Assembly: GCF_900110075.1 (NCBI RefSeq)
Contig: NZ_FOCJ01000005.1
Location: forward strand, 1 to 64,000
Direction: 5' to 3'
Length of the DNA stretch: 64,000 nt
DNA from: Paenibacillus sp. OV219
GTDB taxonomy: Bacteria; Bacillota; Bacilli; Paenibacillales; Paenibacillaceae
The notes beneath the pieces were generated by a model, which ran no database searches, was not told where the DNA came from, and was given only the letters and a program-made list of their open reading frames with translations. Both the position numbers and the translations under genes were made by a program. Below, one piece after another: positions 26,096 through 34,409 of the stretch (position 1 is its first letter; each line of letters begins with the position of its first letter).

Positions 26096-27274
26096 TTAGT
26101 ATGCGAGTGAGAACAAACCGTTGATGTGCGACAGGTAACGGGCATTGCTTGCTTTCTTCATCAAGGAAGCAGGCGAGCCTTTCATCACGATACCGCTCTC
26201 ACCGATGACGCCGATGCCGTCTTTACGGCCAAGGCTTGCCAGCGTGCCGGAGAACACCGGGTTGAATGTACCCATTGCAGCGCCTTTGTACGATGCTGCG
26301 ATGTTCGCGCCTACAAGCTCGCCCATTTGCCATGCCAGTTGGGCAGTCGGCGGGTATGGACGGCCTTCTGTAGCGAATACGACCGCACAGTCGCCGGCAA
26401 GGGAGACTTCTGGATGCGATGTGGATTGCAGGAACTCATTGACCGTTGCGCGGCCGCGGTTCACTTCGATGCCACAGTTGCCAACGAGCGGGCTGCCTTG
26501 AACGCCGCCTGTCCATACGAGCGTATTTGTCTCGATCGTTCTGCCGTCCTTCAGCGTAACGATGTTGCCATTCACTTCCGTGATCGCAAGACCAGTCAGG
26601 AATTCTACACCACGCGATTCCAAGCTTGTAACTGCGCGCTGGATCAGCTCAGGCGAGAAGATAGGCAGGATTGTAGGCATCGCTTCGACCAGCGAAATCG
26701 AAACGTCCGAGAAGTTGACGCCGTATTCACGGCAGATTCCCGGAAGCTCGTCCGCAAGCTCGCCGACCAGCTCTACGCCGGACAAGCCGCCGCCACCGAT
26801 AACGAATGTAGCGTCTGCTTTGTTCTTGCTTGTTGCATAAGCCTTGACGCGGTCTTTCACATGGTTAAATACGCGGTTAGCGTCTGAGACGGATTTCAGC
26901 GTCAGGCTATTTTCTTGCAGTCCAGGGATGCCGAAGTAGTTTGTTTCACTACCCAACGCAAGCACCAGATTATCGTAACGGTAAGAAGATCCATCGTTCA
27001 AAGCGACTTTTTTGCCTTCAACGTCGATCGTTTGCACTTCGCCGACTACGATGTTGATGGATTTGCCTTTTAGCAGTTTCGCGAGCGGCAATGCAACGGC
27101 TTTCTCGGCTACGTTGCCTGCTGCAAGACGGTGAAGCTCCGTAATGATTTGGTGGGAGCCGACGCGGTTAATGATCGTGATGCCCGCTTCTTCAGTCGTC
27201 AGATGCTGGCGTGCTGACAGCGCACTCAGCAAACCGCCGTAGCCTCCGCCTAGAATCAATATTTCTTTTCTCAT
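26096..27274 (-). CDS. ndh: NADH dehydrogenase, type II (FAD-dependent)
   Basis: A 392-residue two-dinucleotide-fold flavoprotein. The FAD motif LILGGGYGG is at residues 7-14 and the NADH motif FVIGGGGLSGVELVGELAD at about 156-174. VSLAGDCAVV closes the FAD site and PYPPTAQLAWQMGE is the quinone-side signature of NDH-2 enzymes. It passes electrons from NADH to menaquinone at the membrane surface without pumping protons. GGAGG lies before the ATG. It follows a DUF1641 protein after a 38-base gap, as yjlC precedes ndh (yjlD) in Bacillus subtilis, and the pair has a Rex/Fnr-like operator upstream. Confidence 0.92.
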   Translation of the reverse strand: MRKEILILGGGYGGLLSALSARQHLTTEEAGITIINRVGSHQIITELHRLAAGNVAEKAVALPLAKLLKGKSINIVVGEVQTIDVEGKKVALNDGSSYRYDNLVLALGSETNYFGIPGLQENSLTLKSVSDANRVFNHVKDRVKAYATSKNKADATFVIGGGGLSGVELVGELADELPGICREYGVNFSDVSISLVEAMPTILPIFSPELIQRAVTSLESRGVEFLTGLAITEVNGNIVTLKDGRTIETNTLVWTGGVQGSPLVGNCGIEVNRGRATVNEFLQSTSHPEVSLAGDCAVVFATEGRPYPPTAQLAWQMGELVGANIAASYKGAAMGTFNPVFSGTLASLGRKDGIGVIGESGIVMKGSPASLMKKASNARYLSHINGLFSLAY

Positions 27275-27312
27275 GGGATCTCATCCTCCGTGCTTCAATT
27301 AGTATGATGCTT

Positions 27313-27741
27313 CTATTTCTTTCTTTCACCCAGGATATCGAGGTACGCTTGGCTGAAACGAAGCATCTTTTGCAGCTCCGGATCTTTCAGAAGCTTAATC
27401 ATACCAAACAAACCGATTACATTCTCGTTGCTTTCTGCGCGGTCGCTTGCTTCGATAGCTGCAGACGCGTAGCCTTTCACTTTCTCTGTCAGCGGTTTCA
27501 CGACTTCTTGAATGCCACCCACTGTGTCTTGGATCAAGACGCGGTCGGAAGTGACCTTTTGCGCAAGTTCGTACGTTTTCGTCATCAAGCTCATCATTTC
27601 GGACAGTTTCGGCAGTTGGTCCACCAGCTGCGTCAGCGCTTCTTGCACTTCCGGCTTCAGTAGTTGATCAAGCACGTCCGATTTCGCCAGTGCCGATACG
27701 GATTCCTGCTGCTCCAGGTCTTTTACCATTGTTTCACTCAT
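27313..27741 (-). CDS. yjlC: DUF1641 protein, YjlC-like partner of NDH-2
   Basis: A 142-residue helical protein. The DUF1641 core spans about residues 25-130: LLKPEVQEALTQLVDQLPKL, then ENVIGLFGMIKLLKDPELQK, the best conserved part, and FSQAYLDILG. The exact function is unknown. In Bacillus subtilis the homologue is encoded directly before ndh and shares its Rex control; the same order here supports the name. The start is the ATG with AAGGAGG 7 bases upstream; the frame extends to 27768 without a binding site. Confidence 0.85.
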   Translation of the reverse strand: MSETMVKDLEQQESVSALAKSDVLDQLLKPEVQEALTQLVDQLPKLSEMMSLMTKTYELAQKVTSDRVLIQDTVGGIQEVVKPLTEKVKGYASAAIEASDRAESNENVIGLFGMIKLLKDPELQKMLRFSQAYLDILGERKK

Positions 27742-27883
27742 TGTATTGCCTCCTTCAGATGTAGTCACTCAGCTGCGATCATCTTGCAAGATGAACCCCC
27801 TGCCCGCCGTTGTAGGCAGTGCAGACTTAATCCCATTAAACGTGCAACGCGGTAAAGCATTCCAACGCAAATAAATGAGGGAG

Positions 27884-27899
27884 TGTGAAATAAATCACA
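27884..27899 (-). promoter_or_regulatory. Rex/Fnr-like operator upstream of yjlC-ndh
   Basis: TGTGAAATAAATCACA is a perfect TGTGA-N6-TCACA palindrome, preceded on the minus strand by TT as in Rex sites. On the minus strand a -35-like TTGCTT (27917-27922) stands 17 bases from a -10-like TGTGAT (27894-27899) that overlaps the operator, so a bound repressor would block the promoter. The same core also fits Bacillus Fnr. Confidence 0.65.
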
Positions 27900-27972
27900 A
27901 AACACTTTGAAGATGAAAGCAACCTTTTTTCTTTCTCTACTGTACTGCTTTTTGCTCGTCTCGACTATAGAT

Positions 27973-28001
27973 TATTTAAAAAATTATTTTTATTGTGTCA
28001 A
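27973..28001 (-). promoter_or_regulatory. Second promoter upstream of yjlC-ndh
   Basis: On the minus strand, consensus TTGACA (27996-28001) is followed at 17 bases by TAAATA (27973-27978). It lies about 75 bases 5' of the Rex/Fnr-like site. The remainder of the 478-base gap 27742-28218 holds AT-rich DNA and a terminator, and no gene. Confidence 0.5.
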
Positions 28002-28162
28002 TAAAAATAATTTATCTAGCGAGAAAATTTTCCCAGTGTAGGAACCATACAGCTTAGAGGCACTGTGAAAAATGAAAACGTCACCAATTAGGGCTCATTC
28101 TCCCCCATCTATTCATCCCATCTTTAGCATGAATTTTCAATAGCTTTAGCCTGCCAGAGAGC

Positions 28163-28194
28163 AAAAAGAGATGACTGAAGTGTCATCTCTTTTT
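28163..28194 (-). terminator. Intrinsic terminator after the flavin oxidoreductase
   Basis: A 13-bp perfect stem AAAAAGAGATGAC/GTCATCTCTTTTT with a 6-base loop, 25 bases beyond the stop at 28219. It is T-rich on both strands. Confidence 0.9.
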
Positions 28195-28218
28195 GTTCTG
28201 TGTTTTCAAGGAGTTGAA

Positions 28219-29352
28219 TTAGTACAAACGCTGCAATGCGTCAGCGGAGAATGGAAGGAGTTCATTGAACCGTTCTCCCCGAACCTTCTCAGCCCAGGCA
28301 GGATCCACCAACAAGGCGCGTCCAATAGCGACGAGGTCGAATTCGTTCTGTTCTAAACGGACAAGCAGCTCGTTAATGTCGGACGTTCCTGCACTTTTTC
28401 CTCTGAAGGAGCCCATGAATTCATCATCGAGACCGACGGACCCCACCGTAATCGTAGGCTTGCCCGTTAACTCTTTCACCCATCCTGCCAAATTAAGGCT
28501 AGATCCTTCGAATTCGGGTTCCCAGAACCTGCGAGTCGAGCAATGGAATACATCCACACCTGCTTCCACGAGAGGAGCGAGTAATTGACCGAGCAGTTCT
28601 GGCGTAGCTGCGAGTTTCGCTGTATATTCAGACGATTTCCACTGCGACAATCGAATGATGATCGGGAACTCAGGACCTACTGCGCGGCGGCAAGCTTCGA
28701 TGATCTCGACGGCAAATCGAGTACGTGCCTTTAAATCGCCACCGTATTCATCCGTGCGTTGATTCGTTCTCTCCCAGAGGAATTGGTCGATCAGATAACC
28801 ATGGGCGCCGTGGAGCTCAATACCGTCGAAGCCAATCCGTTTCGCATCGGCTGCCGCTTGTGCGAAAGCTTGTACGACTTGATCGATTTCCGCTTGCGTC
28901 ATCGGTTCATTCACTTGTTCACCCAGTAGATTGAGTCCTGAAGGTCCAATCGATGGCGCTTCCGGATGAGGAAGTGAACCGTTCATTCGGGTCATCCCGA
29001 CATGCCAGAGCTGCGGCACGATACGCCCTCCCGCTTCATGCACCGCGTCAGCGACGCGTTTCCAGCCAGCAAGCGCTTCTTCTCCATGAAAGTTAGGGAT
29101 ATTAGCATTGTCGGTTGCCGCTGGATGATTGATCAGCGTACCTTCCGTGATGATTAAGCCAACGCCATTAGCCGCGCGTCTACGGTAATAATCTACTACG
29201 TCCTGTCCAGGTACACCTCCTGGCGAGAAGGCTCGCGTCATCGGAGCCATCACGATCCGGTTAGCTAAGCTGAGATTACCTAATGAAAAAGGACTGAACA
29301 ATACTTCAACTGAATGCGAGTTCGTTGCTTGATTGGTATCTTGATTTGTCAT
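28219..29352 (-). CDS. NADH:flavin oxidoreductase, Old Yellow Enzyme family
   Basis: A 377-residue FMN-binding TIM barrel. LFSPFSLGNLSLANRIVMAPMTR is the N-terminal OYE block. GIELHGAHGYLIDQFL holds the substrate-binding His and the HxGYL signature. RTDEYGGDLKARTRFAVEII is the family's central motif. Members reduce activated alkenes, nitro compounds or nitrate esters with NAD(P)H. The ATG at 29352 is chosen from GGGGG 7 bases upstream; the 17 residues before it look untranslated. A divergent ArsR-type repressor with a palindrome between the two genes suggests control by an electrophile. Confidence 0.92.
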   Translation of the reverse strand: MTNQDTNQATNSHSVEVLFSPFSLGNLSLANRIVMAPMTRAFSPGGVPGQDVVDYYRRRAANGVGLIITEGTLINHPAATDNANIPNFHGEEALAGWKRVADAVHEAGGRIVPQLWHVGMTRMNGSLPHPEAPSIGPSGLNLLGEQVNEPMTQAEIDQVVQAFAQAAADAKRIGFDGIELHGAHGYLIDQFLWERTNQRTDEYGGDLKARTRFAVEIIEACRRAVGPEFPIIIRLSQWKSSEYTAKLAATPELLGQLLAPLVEAGVDVFHCSTRRFWEPEFEGSSLNLAGWVKELTGKPTITVGSVGLDDEFMGSFRGKSAGTSDINELLVRLEQNEFDLVAIGRALLVDPAWAEKVRGERFNELLPFSADALQRLY

Positions 29353-29435
29353 AATTGTTCCCCCACGCCACTTGTTATTTTTTAATGAGTTCATTTTTGA
29401 CATGTTATTCCAACGATTGTCTGTTTAATAATTCG

Positions 29436-29451
29436 ATTGTTATCGAACAAT
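29436..29451. promoter_or_regulatory. Palindromic operator between OYE and ArsR genes
   Basis: ATTGTTATCGAACAAT is a perfect 6-4-6 palindrome in the 160-base gap between the divergent genes. ArsR-type repressors bind such sites. No convincing -35/-10 pair could be fixed around it. Confidence 0.45.
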
Positions 29452-29512
29452 AGAAATATAGCATGCGGTATGGTAAAATGCAATCACTACGTTTCGACAA
29501 GGAGGAAACATC

Positions 29513-29821
29513 CTGAGGATACTATATCACCCGGACAAAGCTGATATTCATCTCTCGTCCATCCTCTATGCGCTCAGTGATCCCGTTCGGTTATCTATTG
29601 TTGCAGAAATCAGCAGAATTGGAGAAAGCACTTGTGGCGGCATCGATGCTAACGTCGTGAAATCAACGTTATCCCACCATGTTCGTACAATGCGCGAAGC
29701 GGGGGTCGTACAGGTTCGCGTGCAGGGAACCCAGCGTTTCTTGTCCATTCGAACAGCTGATCTAGAAGAAAGATTCCCTGGCTTGCTAAGTTCCATTCTA
29801 AATGCCTACAATGGCTCATAG
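29513..29821 (+). CDS. ArsR-family HTH transcriptional regulator with CTG start
   Basis: An uninterrupted 102-codon frame with a perfect AGGAGG 7 bases before a CTG, with no ATG, GTG or TTG suitably placed. The product reads RILYHPDKADIHLSSILYAL, then SDPVRLSIVAEI, the recognition helix region STLSHHVRTMREAGVVQ, and the wing VRVQGTQRFLSIR. This is the winged-helix layout of ArsR/SmtB repressors. No clear metal-binding cysteine cluster is present (one Cys, in STCGG), so it is more likely a redox or small-molecule sensor. It is divergent from the Old Yellow Enzyme gene, a common pairing for electrophile-inducible reductases. Confidence 0.82.
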   Translation: MRILYHPDKADIHLSSILYALSDPVRLSIVAEISRIGESTCGGIDANVVKSTLSHHVRTMREAGVVQVRVQGTQRFLSIRTADLEERFPGLLSSILNAYNGS

Positions 29822-29877
29822 GAGCATATTTCCAACGTGCCCGAAGCTACAAACTTGTCCATTAGTTCTATGTTCAG

Positions 29878-29904
29878 AAAAAAAAGACACCATCCCAGGT
29901 GTCC
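29878..29904 (-). terminator. Intrinsic terminator after the phytoene/squalene synthase
   Basis: GACACC/GGTGTC with T8 on the minus strand, 38 bases past the stop at 29942. Confidence 0.85.
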
Positions 29905-29941
29905 TTAATCGATTTATACTCCGACCGAGTTGGTCGTTCAT

Positions 29942-30751
29942 TCAGCTTAGATGATTGACAATTTTCAGAACCGTATCTCTCGTTAGCTTGCCTCCGCCTA
30001 CGGAGATGAGGTTCACTGTAGCATGAGCTAACGCTAATGGGATTTTGCAAAATTTCAACGCTGGACCTTTGTTCAAATCTTCAATGTAGGAATCGGCGAT
30101 TGCCAAATTGCGGCGTGTGTACTGCAGCATGTCTTTGAGTTCCCAGCCGTCCGGGAAGAAATCCACACCTCGCTTAAGATCCTCGTCTCGGTTGCGGATG
30201 ATATTAACGGCCTGGAGTCCTCTTCCGAATGAAACTGACTTCACATGATCGGATTTGGTTCCGTCATTCCACAGCCATAGCTCGGACAGCATTTCGCCAA
30301 CCATTCCGGCTACACTGTAGGTATAGTGGTCCAAGTCTTCTTCCGTATGAATATTCCATCCATTCTGAACCCAATCGGTCATTTGCAAAGCCATTTTACT
30401 TATGTAGCGAAATACAATCGGAGCCGCGGTAGGCGGACACAGAATCGCCCATTCATCAAGCTGCATAGAAACCGCTGGTAGTACCTCCCGATAAGGCGCT
30501 AACAGCTTTTGAGTGGCTTCGATTACTTGCGGAGAATTAAATGCCTCGTTGATCCCGCTTAACAGCGCCACCTTCAATTGTACAGAAATCTCTTCATGAT
30601 CCTCGATTTCATCTATTGCACGCATACATAAATAGGCCGATGCGACTGCATCTTTTAATGCCCCATCAAGTTTACTGATCGGTATATAAAAAGTACGGCT
30701 CGTGTTCTTCAACATATCCATTGCATTTTTATTAATGGGAATTCCCTCCAA
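29942..30751 (-). CDS. Squalene/phytoene synthase family protein
   Basis: A 269-residue all-helical isoprenoid synthase. The first acidic motif is DEIED at residues 47-51, preceded by AYLCMRAI. The second is NIIRNRDED at 183-191, in the position of the NxxRDxxED metal site, with one Asp changed. TFYIPI near residue 20 is also conserved. Such enzymes condense two prenyl diphosphates head to head. The start at 30751 is a TTG with AAAGGA 5 bases upstream; an ATG at 30721 would shorten it by 10 residues. A CrtI-like oxidoreductase lies at 18806 but is not linked. It is a lone gene, so the product (squalene, phytoene or a C30 precursor) is not predictable. Confidence 0.85.
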   Translation of the reverse strand: MEGIPINKNAMDMLKNTSRTFYIPISKLDGALKDAVASAYLCMRAIDEIEDHEEISVQLKVALLSGINEAFNSPQVIEATQKLLAPYREVLPAVSMQLDEWAILCPPTAAPIVFRYISKMALQMTDWVQNGWNIHTEEDLDHYTYSVAGMVGEMLSELWLWNDGTKSDHVKSVSFGRGLQAVNIIRNRDEDLKRGVDFFPDGWELKDMLQYTRRNLAIADSYIEDLNKGPALKFCKIPLALAHATVNLISVGGGKLTRDTVLKIVNHLS

Positions 30752-30856
30752 AATAGTCCTTTGAGTTTGACTGAGTTATCGCTTTATTATACATGATAAC
30801 ACGAATGAAGGATGTTAATAAGTACTTCGACCATTGTTACATATTTTCGAACAATA

Positions 30857-31738
30857 TCACTCCTTCATTCTATAGCTAACGAATGCCAATTGCTTGCTAT
30901 CGGGAGACCAGGAATTGACGTTAATGGTTCCCTGTCCTCCGAATAGCTTAACAAGCGTACGGAATTCACCGCCTGAGCTAGGCATGATACGGATTTCTAC
31001 TTCCTTGTTGGGGGGATGGTCCCCGGGAGCGACATCGCCCTTACGATATGTAATATAAGCAACCTTTTCTCCATCAGGAGAGATATGAGGAAACCAGTTG
31101 TTGCTTTCATCAAATGTCATCTGAATCTGTTCGCTACCATTGGCATTCATGCGCCATACCTGCATAAGTCCTGTGCGTACGGAATTGAACCAAATGTGCT
31201 TGCCATCCGGTGAATATTCGGGCCCGTCATTAAGTCCAGCGGTATCCGTTAATTGCTCTTCGATGCCTCCGCTTACGGGAATGGTGTAAATATCGTATTC
31301 ACCGTCCCGCTCGGCGCAATAAGCGAGTAGGGTTCCGTCCGGTGACCAACCATGCAAATAACTGGGAGCCATCGGAGTGACAAGCACGGGATTGCCACCT
31401 TGCAAGGAAAAAATATAAATACGGGACTGGCCATCCTCGTAGGTATGATGGCTGACGGCTACATGTGTGTTATCTGGTGAAAGTACATGGTCATTATTAC
31501 ATTGACTGGCAAAACCCGATTCGATTATTGTGCTCTCACCCGTACCGATGTCAAATGTATAGAGCCGTCCCAAGCTGTTATAGATGAGAGACTTGCCGTC
31601 GCGAGTCCAATTAGGCGCCTCAATCAGATAATCGAACTCGGCCAAGATGTAACTTTCTCCGCTTTGCACATCAACGGTTTCCAGGATACTAGTTACATTT
31701 CTTCCTTCTTCTTTACGGGGTTCTTTTAACCGCTTCAT
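30857..31738 (-). CDS. TolB-like/PD40 beta-propeller protein
   Basis: A 293-residue protein made of six or so PD40/WD40-like blades. Each has the SPDGKHIWF or [13 protein letters not shown] type turn (also [33 protein letters not shown]). There is no signal peptide and no peptidase domain, so it is cytosolic and may be a stand-alone propeller, perhaps binding a carbohydrate or protein. GAGGTG lies before the ATG. It is a single gene. Confidence 0.85.
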   Translation of the reverse strand: MKRLKEPRKEEGRNVTSILETVDVQSGESYILAEFDYLIEAPNWTRDGKSLIYNSLGRLYTFDIGTGESTIIESGFASQCNNDHVLSPDNTHVAVSHHTYEDGQSRIYIFSLQGGNPVLVTPMAPSYLHGWSPDGTLLAYCAERDGEYDIYTIPVSGGIEEQLTDTAGLNDGPEYSPDGKHIWFNSVRTGLMQVWRMNANGSEQIQMTFDESNNWFPHISPDGEKVAYITYRKGDVAPGDHPPNKEVEIRIMPSSGGEFRTLVKLFGGQGTINVNSWSPDSKQLAFVSYRMKE

Positions 31739-31887
31739 CCTACTTTCACCTCGGACTTCTATTTTCTATGATATCTGTTATCTCCAATCACATGTAAATC
31801 AATCTCTATAAATCACTTTAATAATAGCCGAAAATGTTGATGTAATCTGCTCGACAATAACTTGATCCTTTAAAATGGAAAGCACGC

Positions 31888-31916
31888 TTGACAGTTCTTG
31901 CGTTGCACGATATTCT
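31888..31916 (+). promoter_or_regulatory. Strong sigma-A promoter for the XRE-membrane protein operon
   Basis: Consensus TTGACA (31888-31893), a 17-base spacer and TATTCT (31911-31916). The predicted start site near 31923 falls inside the palindrome that follows. Confidence 0.8.
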
Positions 31917-31950
31917 CTCCTTATGGAAAGTTAGCTTTCCATAAGGAGAG
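31915..31950 (+). promoter_or_regulatory. Perfect 16-bp palindrome over the start site and ribosome binding site
   Basis: CTCTCCTTATGGAAAG (31915-31920 plus 31921-31930) is repeated inverted at 31935-31950, with a TTAG loop and no mismatch. It overlaps the -10 box edge, the predicted +1, and the AAGGAG (31943-31948) of the XRE gene. It could be the XRE operator and, in RNA, a hairpin hiding the ribosome binding site. Confidence 0.8.
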
Positions 31951-31957
31951 TGAACAC

Positions 31958-32164
31958 ATGAACAACCGCTTAGAAGAAATCCGCAAGCAACGCGGAATTA
32001 AGCAAGAAGAATTGGCATTGGCTCTTGAAGTGTCAAGGCAAACGATCAGTTCGCTGGAAAAGGGGCGTTATAACCCATCGATCCTCTTGGCGTTCAAGAT
32101 TGCTCGCTTTTTCGGTATGAGTATCGAAGAGATCTTTATATATGAGGAGGATGAGACTGTATGA
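31958..32164 (+). CDS. XRE-family transcriptional regulator
   Basis: A 68-residue single-domain helix-turn-helix protein. MNNRLEEIRKQRGIKQEELA leads into SRQTISSLEKGRYNPS (the recognition helix) and the SIEEIFIYEEDE tail. The HTH_3 domain fills the whole length, so it has no sensor domain. The ATG follows AAGGAG within the palindrome. The stop overlaps the next gene's start by 4 bases (ATGA), giving coupled expression with a membrane protein, a widespread Firmicute pair. It is probably autoregulated through the palindrome, given its position. Confidence 0.93.
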   Translation: MNNRLEEIRKQRGIKQEELALALEVSRQTISSLEKGRYNPSILLAFKIARFFGMSIEEIFIYEEDETV

Positions 32165-32592
32165 AAAAAACGATTTCATCATATTTTCTTACCATTGCAG
32201 GTGTAGCACTATTTGCAGTTGGTCTGTACTTCATTAAAACAATTGAAGATCCACAAGGTTTACTGCGAGTATTACCTTCTATCAGTTTTGGGCTCGGCTG
32301 TGCTATATTCGGGCACGGTATGGGAGAATTACTCATCCGATTCACTATGAAGAATAATCCTGCCGCAGCAAAGCAGATGGAGATTGACAAGAAAGATGAG
32401 CGAAATTTGGCAATCGCTAATCGGGCTAAAGCGAAAGCATATGACATGATTGTTTTTATGTATGGAGCTTTAATATTAGCATTTTCCTTAATGGATATAG
32501 ATATAACTACGTTATTTGTATTGGTTTTTGCCTATCTATTTATCCTTGGATATGGCTCTTATTACCGCGTCAAGTACTTTAAAGAGATGTAA
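32161..32592 (+). CDS. Membrane protein partner of the XRE regulator (DUF2178-like)
   Basis: A 143-residue integral membrane protein with four likely spans: about 10-25, 38-58, 98-115 and 117-135. The middle loop, AAAKQMEIDKKDERNLAIANRAKAKAY, is the conserved cytoplasmic part: DERN and NRAKAKAYD recur in XRE-linked DUF2178-type proteins. Function unknown. The pair may be a sensor/repressor system in which the membrane protein holds or releases the regulator, but that is inference. Translation is coupled to the XRE gene by ATGA. Confidence 0.8.
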   Translation: MKKTISSYFLTIAGVALFAVGLYFIKTIEDPQGLLRVLPSISFGLGCAIFGHGMGELLIRFTMKNNPAAAKQMEIDKKDERNLAIANRAKAKAYDMIVFMYGALILAFSLMDIDITTLFVLVFAYLFILGYGSYYRVKYFKEM

Positions 32593-32634
32593 TAAACAAG
32601 GCGAACTCAAACGCTACGTTTGATCAGCCACAGT

Positions 32635-33651
32635 TTATAGCTGAACCGGCCGCATCCCCTGCTCCATTGAATCTGTGATCGCTTGCGTAAACCGCATATA
32701 CCGCACACCTTCCTCGAACGAAGGAGCGCCTTTCTTTCCATCTGCTACGGCACGCAGAAATTGCTTCTCTACTTCCCATTTTCCTACTAAATCTTCAGGG
32801 ATATCGATTCTACGTTCCCCCTCACTCGTTTGCACAAACACGAAGGGCTCGCCCTGGATGCAGCGGAGCGTCCCTTTGCTTCCGTGAATCGTCAAGCTGC
32901 ATGCGACGGTGTTGACCGCTCCGGTGAATAGGGCTGTGAAAGTTGCACCGATCTTGAACTGTCCAATGACGGTAACCGAATCCGGCAAATCAACCTTAGA
33001 CTTGCCGTCAAGGTCGGCTGGCCGCTCGTTCACCCAGGTTTTGCCGAGCGCGCTTAAGTGGCTGAGCGGGCCAAACCACCGGTTTAGCACCTCGCCCATA
33101 ATGCCAACTTCCAGCAGATTTATCCCCTGCAGATCTTGACGCTGACGCCAATGCAGAGGCTTTTCCGGATCATTGAGCGAGCTCGTCGCATGATGGAGCA
33201 TGATATGGCGAATTTCTCCGAGATGTCCTTCTGCCAAATATTGCATCACGAATGGTTCAACTGCCATATAGGTAGGAGGAGGACAAAGCATAGTTGTAAG
33301 CTTCGTATTCCGATCGGCTTCAAGCATCTCCTCGGCTTCGGCTAAATTCATGGCCATTCGTGCCTGGCAAAATACATGCTTGCCTTTGGATAGCGCGTAG
33401 CAACTGATTTCCTTGTGCATATAAGGTGGGGTGCAATTAAAGATGATGTGCACCGCCGGATCGTCCACTACTTCCTTCCAATGCTCGTATGCTTTGGCGA
33501 AACCGAACGCCTCCGCCACCTTCCTGCTGCTCTCCAGACTGCGATTAGCTACAGCAACGAACTCGACTCCTTCGATCTTCTGCAAATTAGGCAAATGCTG
33601 AGAAATCGCAATCCCGCCTGCACCGATCATTCCGATTGGAAAATGTTTCAC
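32635..33651 (-). CDS. Gfo/Idh/MocA family oxidoreductase
   Basis: A 338-residue member. The Rossmann motif is GMIGAGGIAISQHLPNL, followed by the usual DDPAVHIIFNCTPPYMH. At the conserved EKP position the sequence reads HVFCQARMAMNLAEAE, so the catalytic lysine of EKP is replaced by Gln-Ala-Arg. This is known in some family members and may mean a changed reaction. The C-terminal half contains LLEVGIMGEVLNRWFG. It starts at GTG with GAGGG just upstream. It is a single gene; a terminator of the GCCGCG family lies upstream, for the next gene. Confidence 0.87.
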   Translation of the reverse strand: MKHFPIGMIGAGGIAISQHLPNLQKIEGVEFVAVANRSLESSRKVAEAFGFAKAYEHWKEVVDDPAVHIIFNCTPPYMHKEISCYALSKGKHVFCQARMAMNLAEAEEMLEADRNTKLTTMLCPPPTYMAVEPFVMQYLAEGHLGEIRHIMLHHATSSLNDPEKPLHWRQRQDLQGINLLEVGIMGEVLNRWFGPLSHLSALGKTWVNERPADLDGKSKVDLPDSVTVIGQFKIGATFTALFTGAVNTVACSLTIHGSKGTLRCIQGEPFVFVQTSEGERRIDIPEDLVGKWEVEKQFLRAVADGKKGAPSFEEGVRYMRFTQAITDSMEQGMRPVQL

Positions 33652-33740
33652 GCTCGTCCCTCTTTTCTCCGAATAATGATAAACCCCACATCATTTTCTC
33701 ATAAACTAAAATAATTCGATATGCAACAGACGAAATAAAA

Positions 33741-33757
33741 GCCGCGATTTTCGCGGC
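33741..33757 (-). terminator. Intrinsic terminator, GCCGCG repeat family (copy 4)
   Basis: GCCGCGATTTTCGCGGC flanked by AAAA and TTTTA, 46 bases past the stop of the GNAT gene. Its right flank carries two near copies of ATTAATGACATGATG (33761-33794), a local tandem repeat. Confidence 0.8.
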
Positions 33758-33802
33758 TTTTATTGACATGATGACTATTAATGACATGATGCTCTTGTCC
33801 TC

Positions 33803-34333
33803 TTAGGTCAGTACGATCATTGTTTCGCCTAACGATTGTTCCGATCGGGTTAGCTGCTTCTTCAACAGAACCATCTTGCCGTCATCCACGGTCTCGAGCT
33901 CGTAAATGCGTTCGTAACCTCTTCGCTCGTACATCTGCACGAGCCACGGATGGCGTTCGGCTGTACCAAGTGTAACCGCTTCTGCCTTCCACTTGCCACG
34001 GGCTATGTCTTCTTCTACCCATGTGAGAAGACAGTTGCCGACTCCTTGACCTTTGAAAGCGGGCTCAACCGCAAATTTCATGATAAATGGAAAATCAGCA
34101 ATTGCCTTTAGCTGCTCAACTGGCTCGGAGATGGTGACTGTCGCAATGATTGCACCGTCACGAACAAGCACGTAACATTCATGATTTGCGACAGTGTCCC
34201 GCACCATCTCAATGTCTGCGTAAGCCGCTGGGAAATTAATGCCTAACTCCCGAATCGTCTCATAAGCCCTCAGAATGACGCCAAGCAATTCCTCGGCATC
34301 ATCTAGCGTAGCCAATCGATAGATATCACTCAT
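33803..34333 (-). CDS. GNAT family N-acetyltransferase
   Basis: A 176-residue acetyltransferase. IMKFAVEPAFKGQGVGNCLLTWVEED holds the acetyl-CoA pyrophosphate loop (Q/R-x-x-G-x-G/A). AVTLGTAERHPWLVQMYERRGYERI is the C-terminal motif with the usual Y-E-R-x-G-Y. The acceptor substrate is unknown. The ATG at 34333 is preferred because GAGG lies 8 bases upstream; a GTG three codons earlier overlaps the binding site. It is a single gene. Confidence 0.9.
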   Translation of the reverse strand: MSDIYRLATLDDAEELLGVILRAYETIRELGINFPAAYADIEMVRDTVANHECYVLVRDGAIIATVTISEPVEQLKAIADFPFIMKFAVEPAFKGQGVGNCLLTWVEEDIARGKWKAEAVTLGTAERHPWLVQMYERRGYERIYELETVDDGKMVLLKKQLTRSEQSLGETMIVLT

Positions 34334-34409
34334 TCTCGTCACCTCGTTTATGATTAAGACTCAACATATTCCTCTCCGACGACTTTCATATCAGTCCCCT
34401 TCTAAGGGC

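Noticed and set aside
26126-26887. Plus-strand open frame of 253 codons
   Set aside because: It mirrors ndh on the other strand and is Cys/His/Arg-rich, as expected of a shadow frame.
18806-30751. A carotenoid operon joining the CrtI-like oxidoreductase with the phytoene/squalene synthase
   Set aside because: The two are 9.5 kb apart, on opposite strands, with unrelated genes between them; co-occurrence may be accidental.
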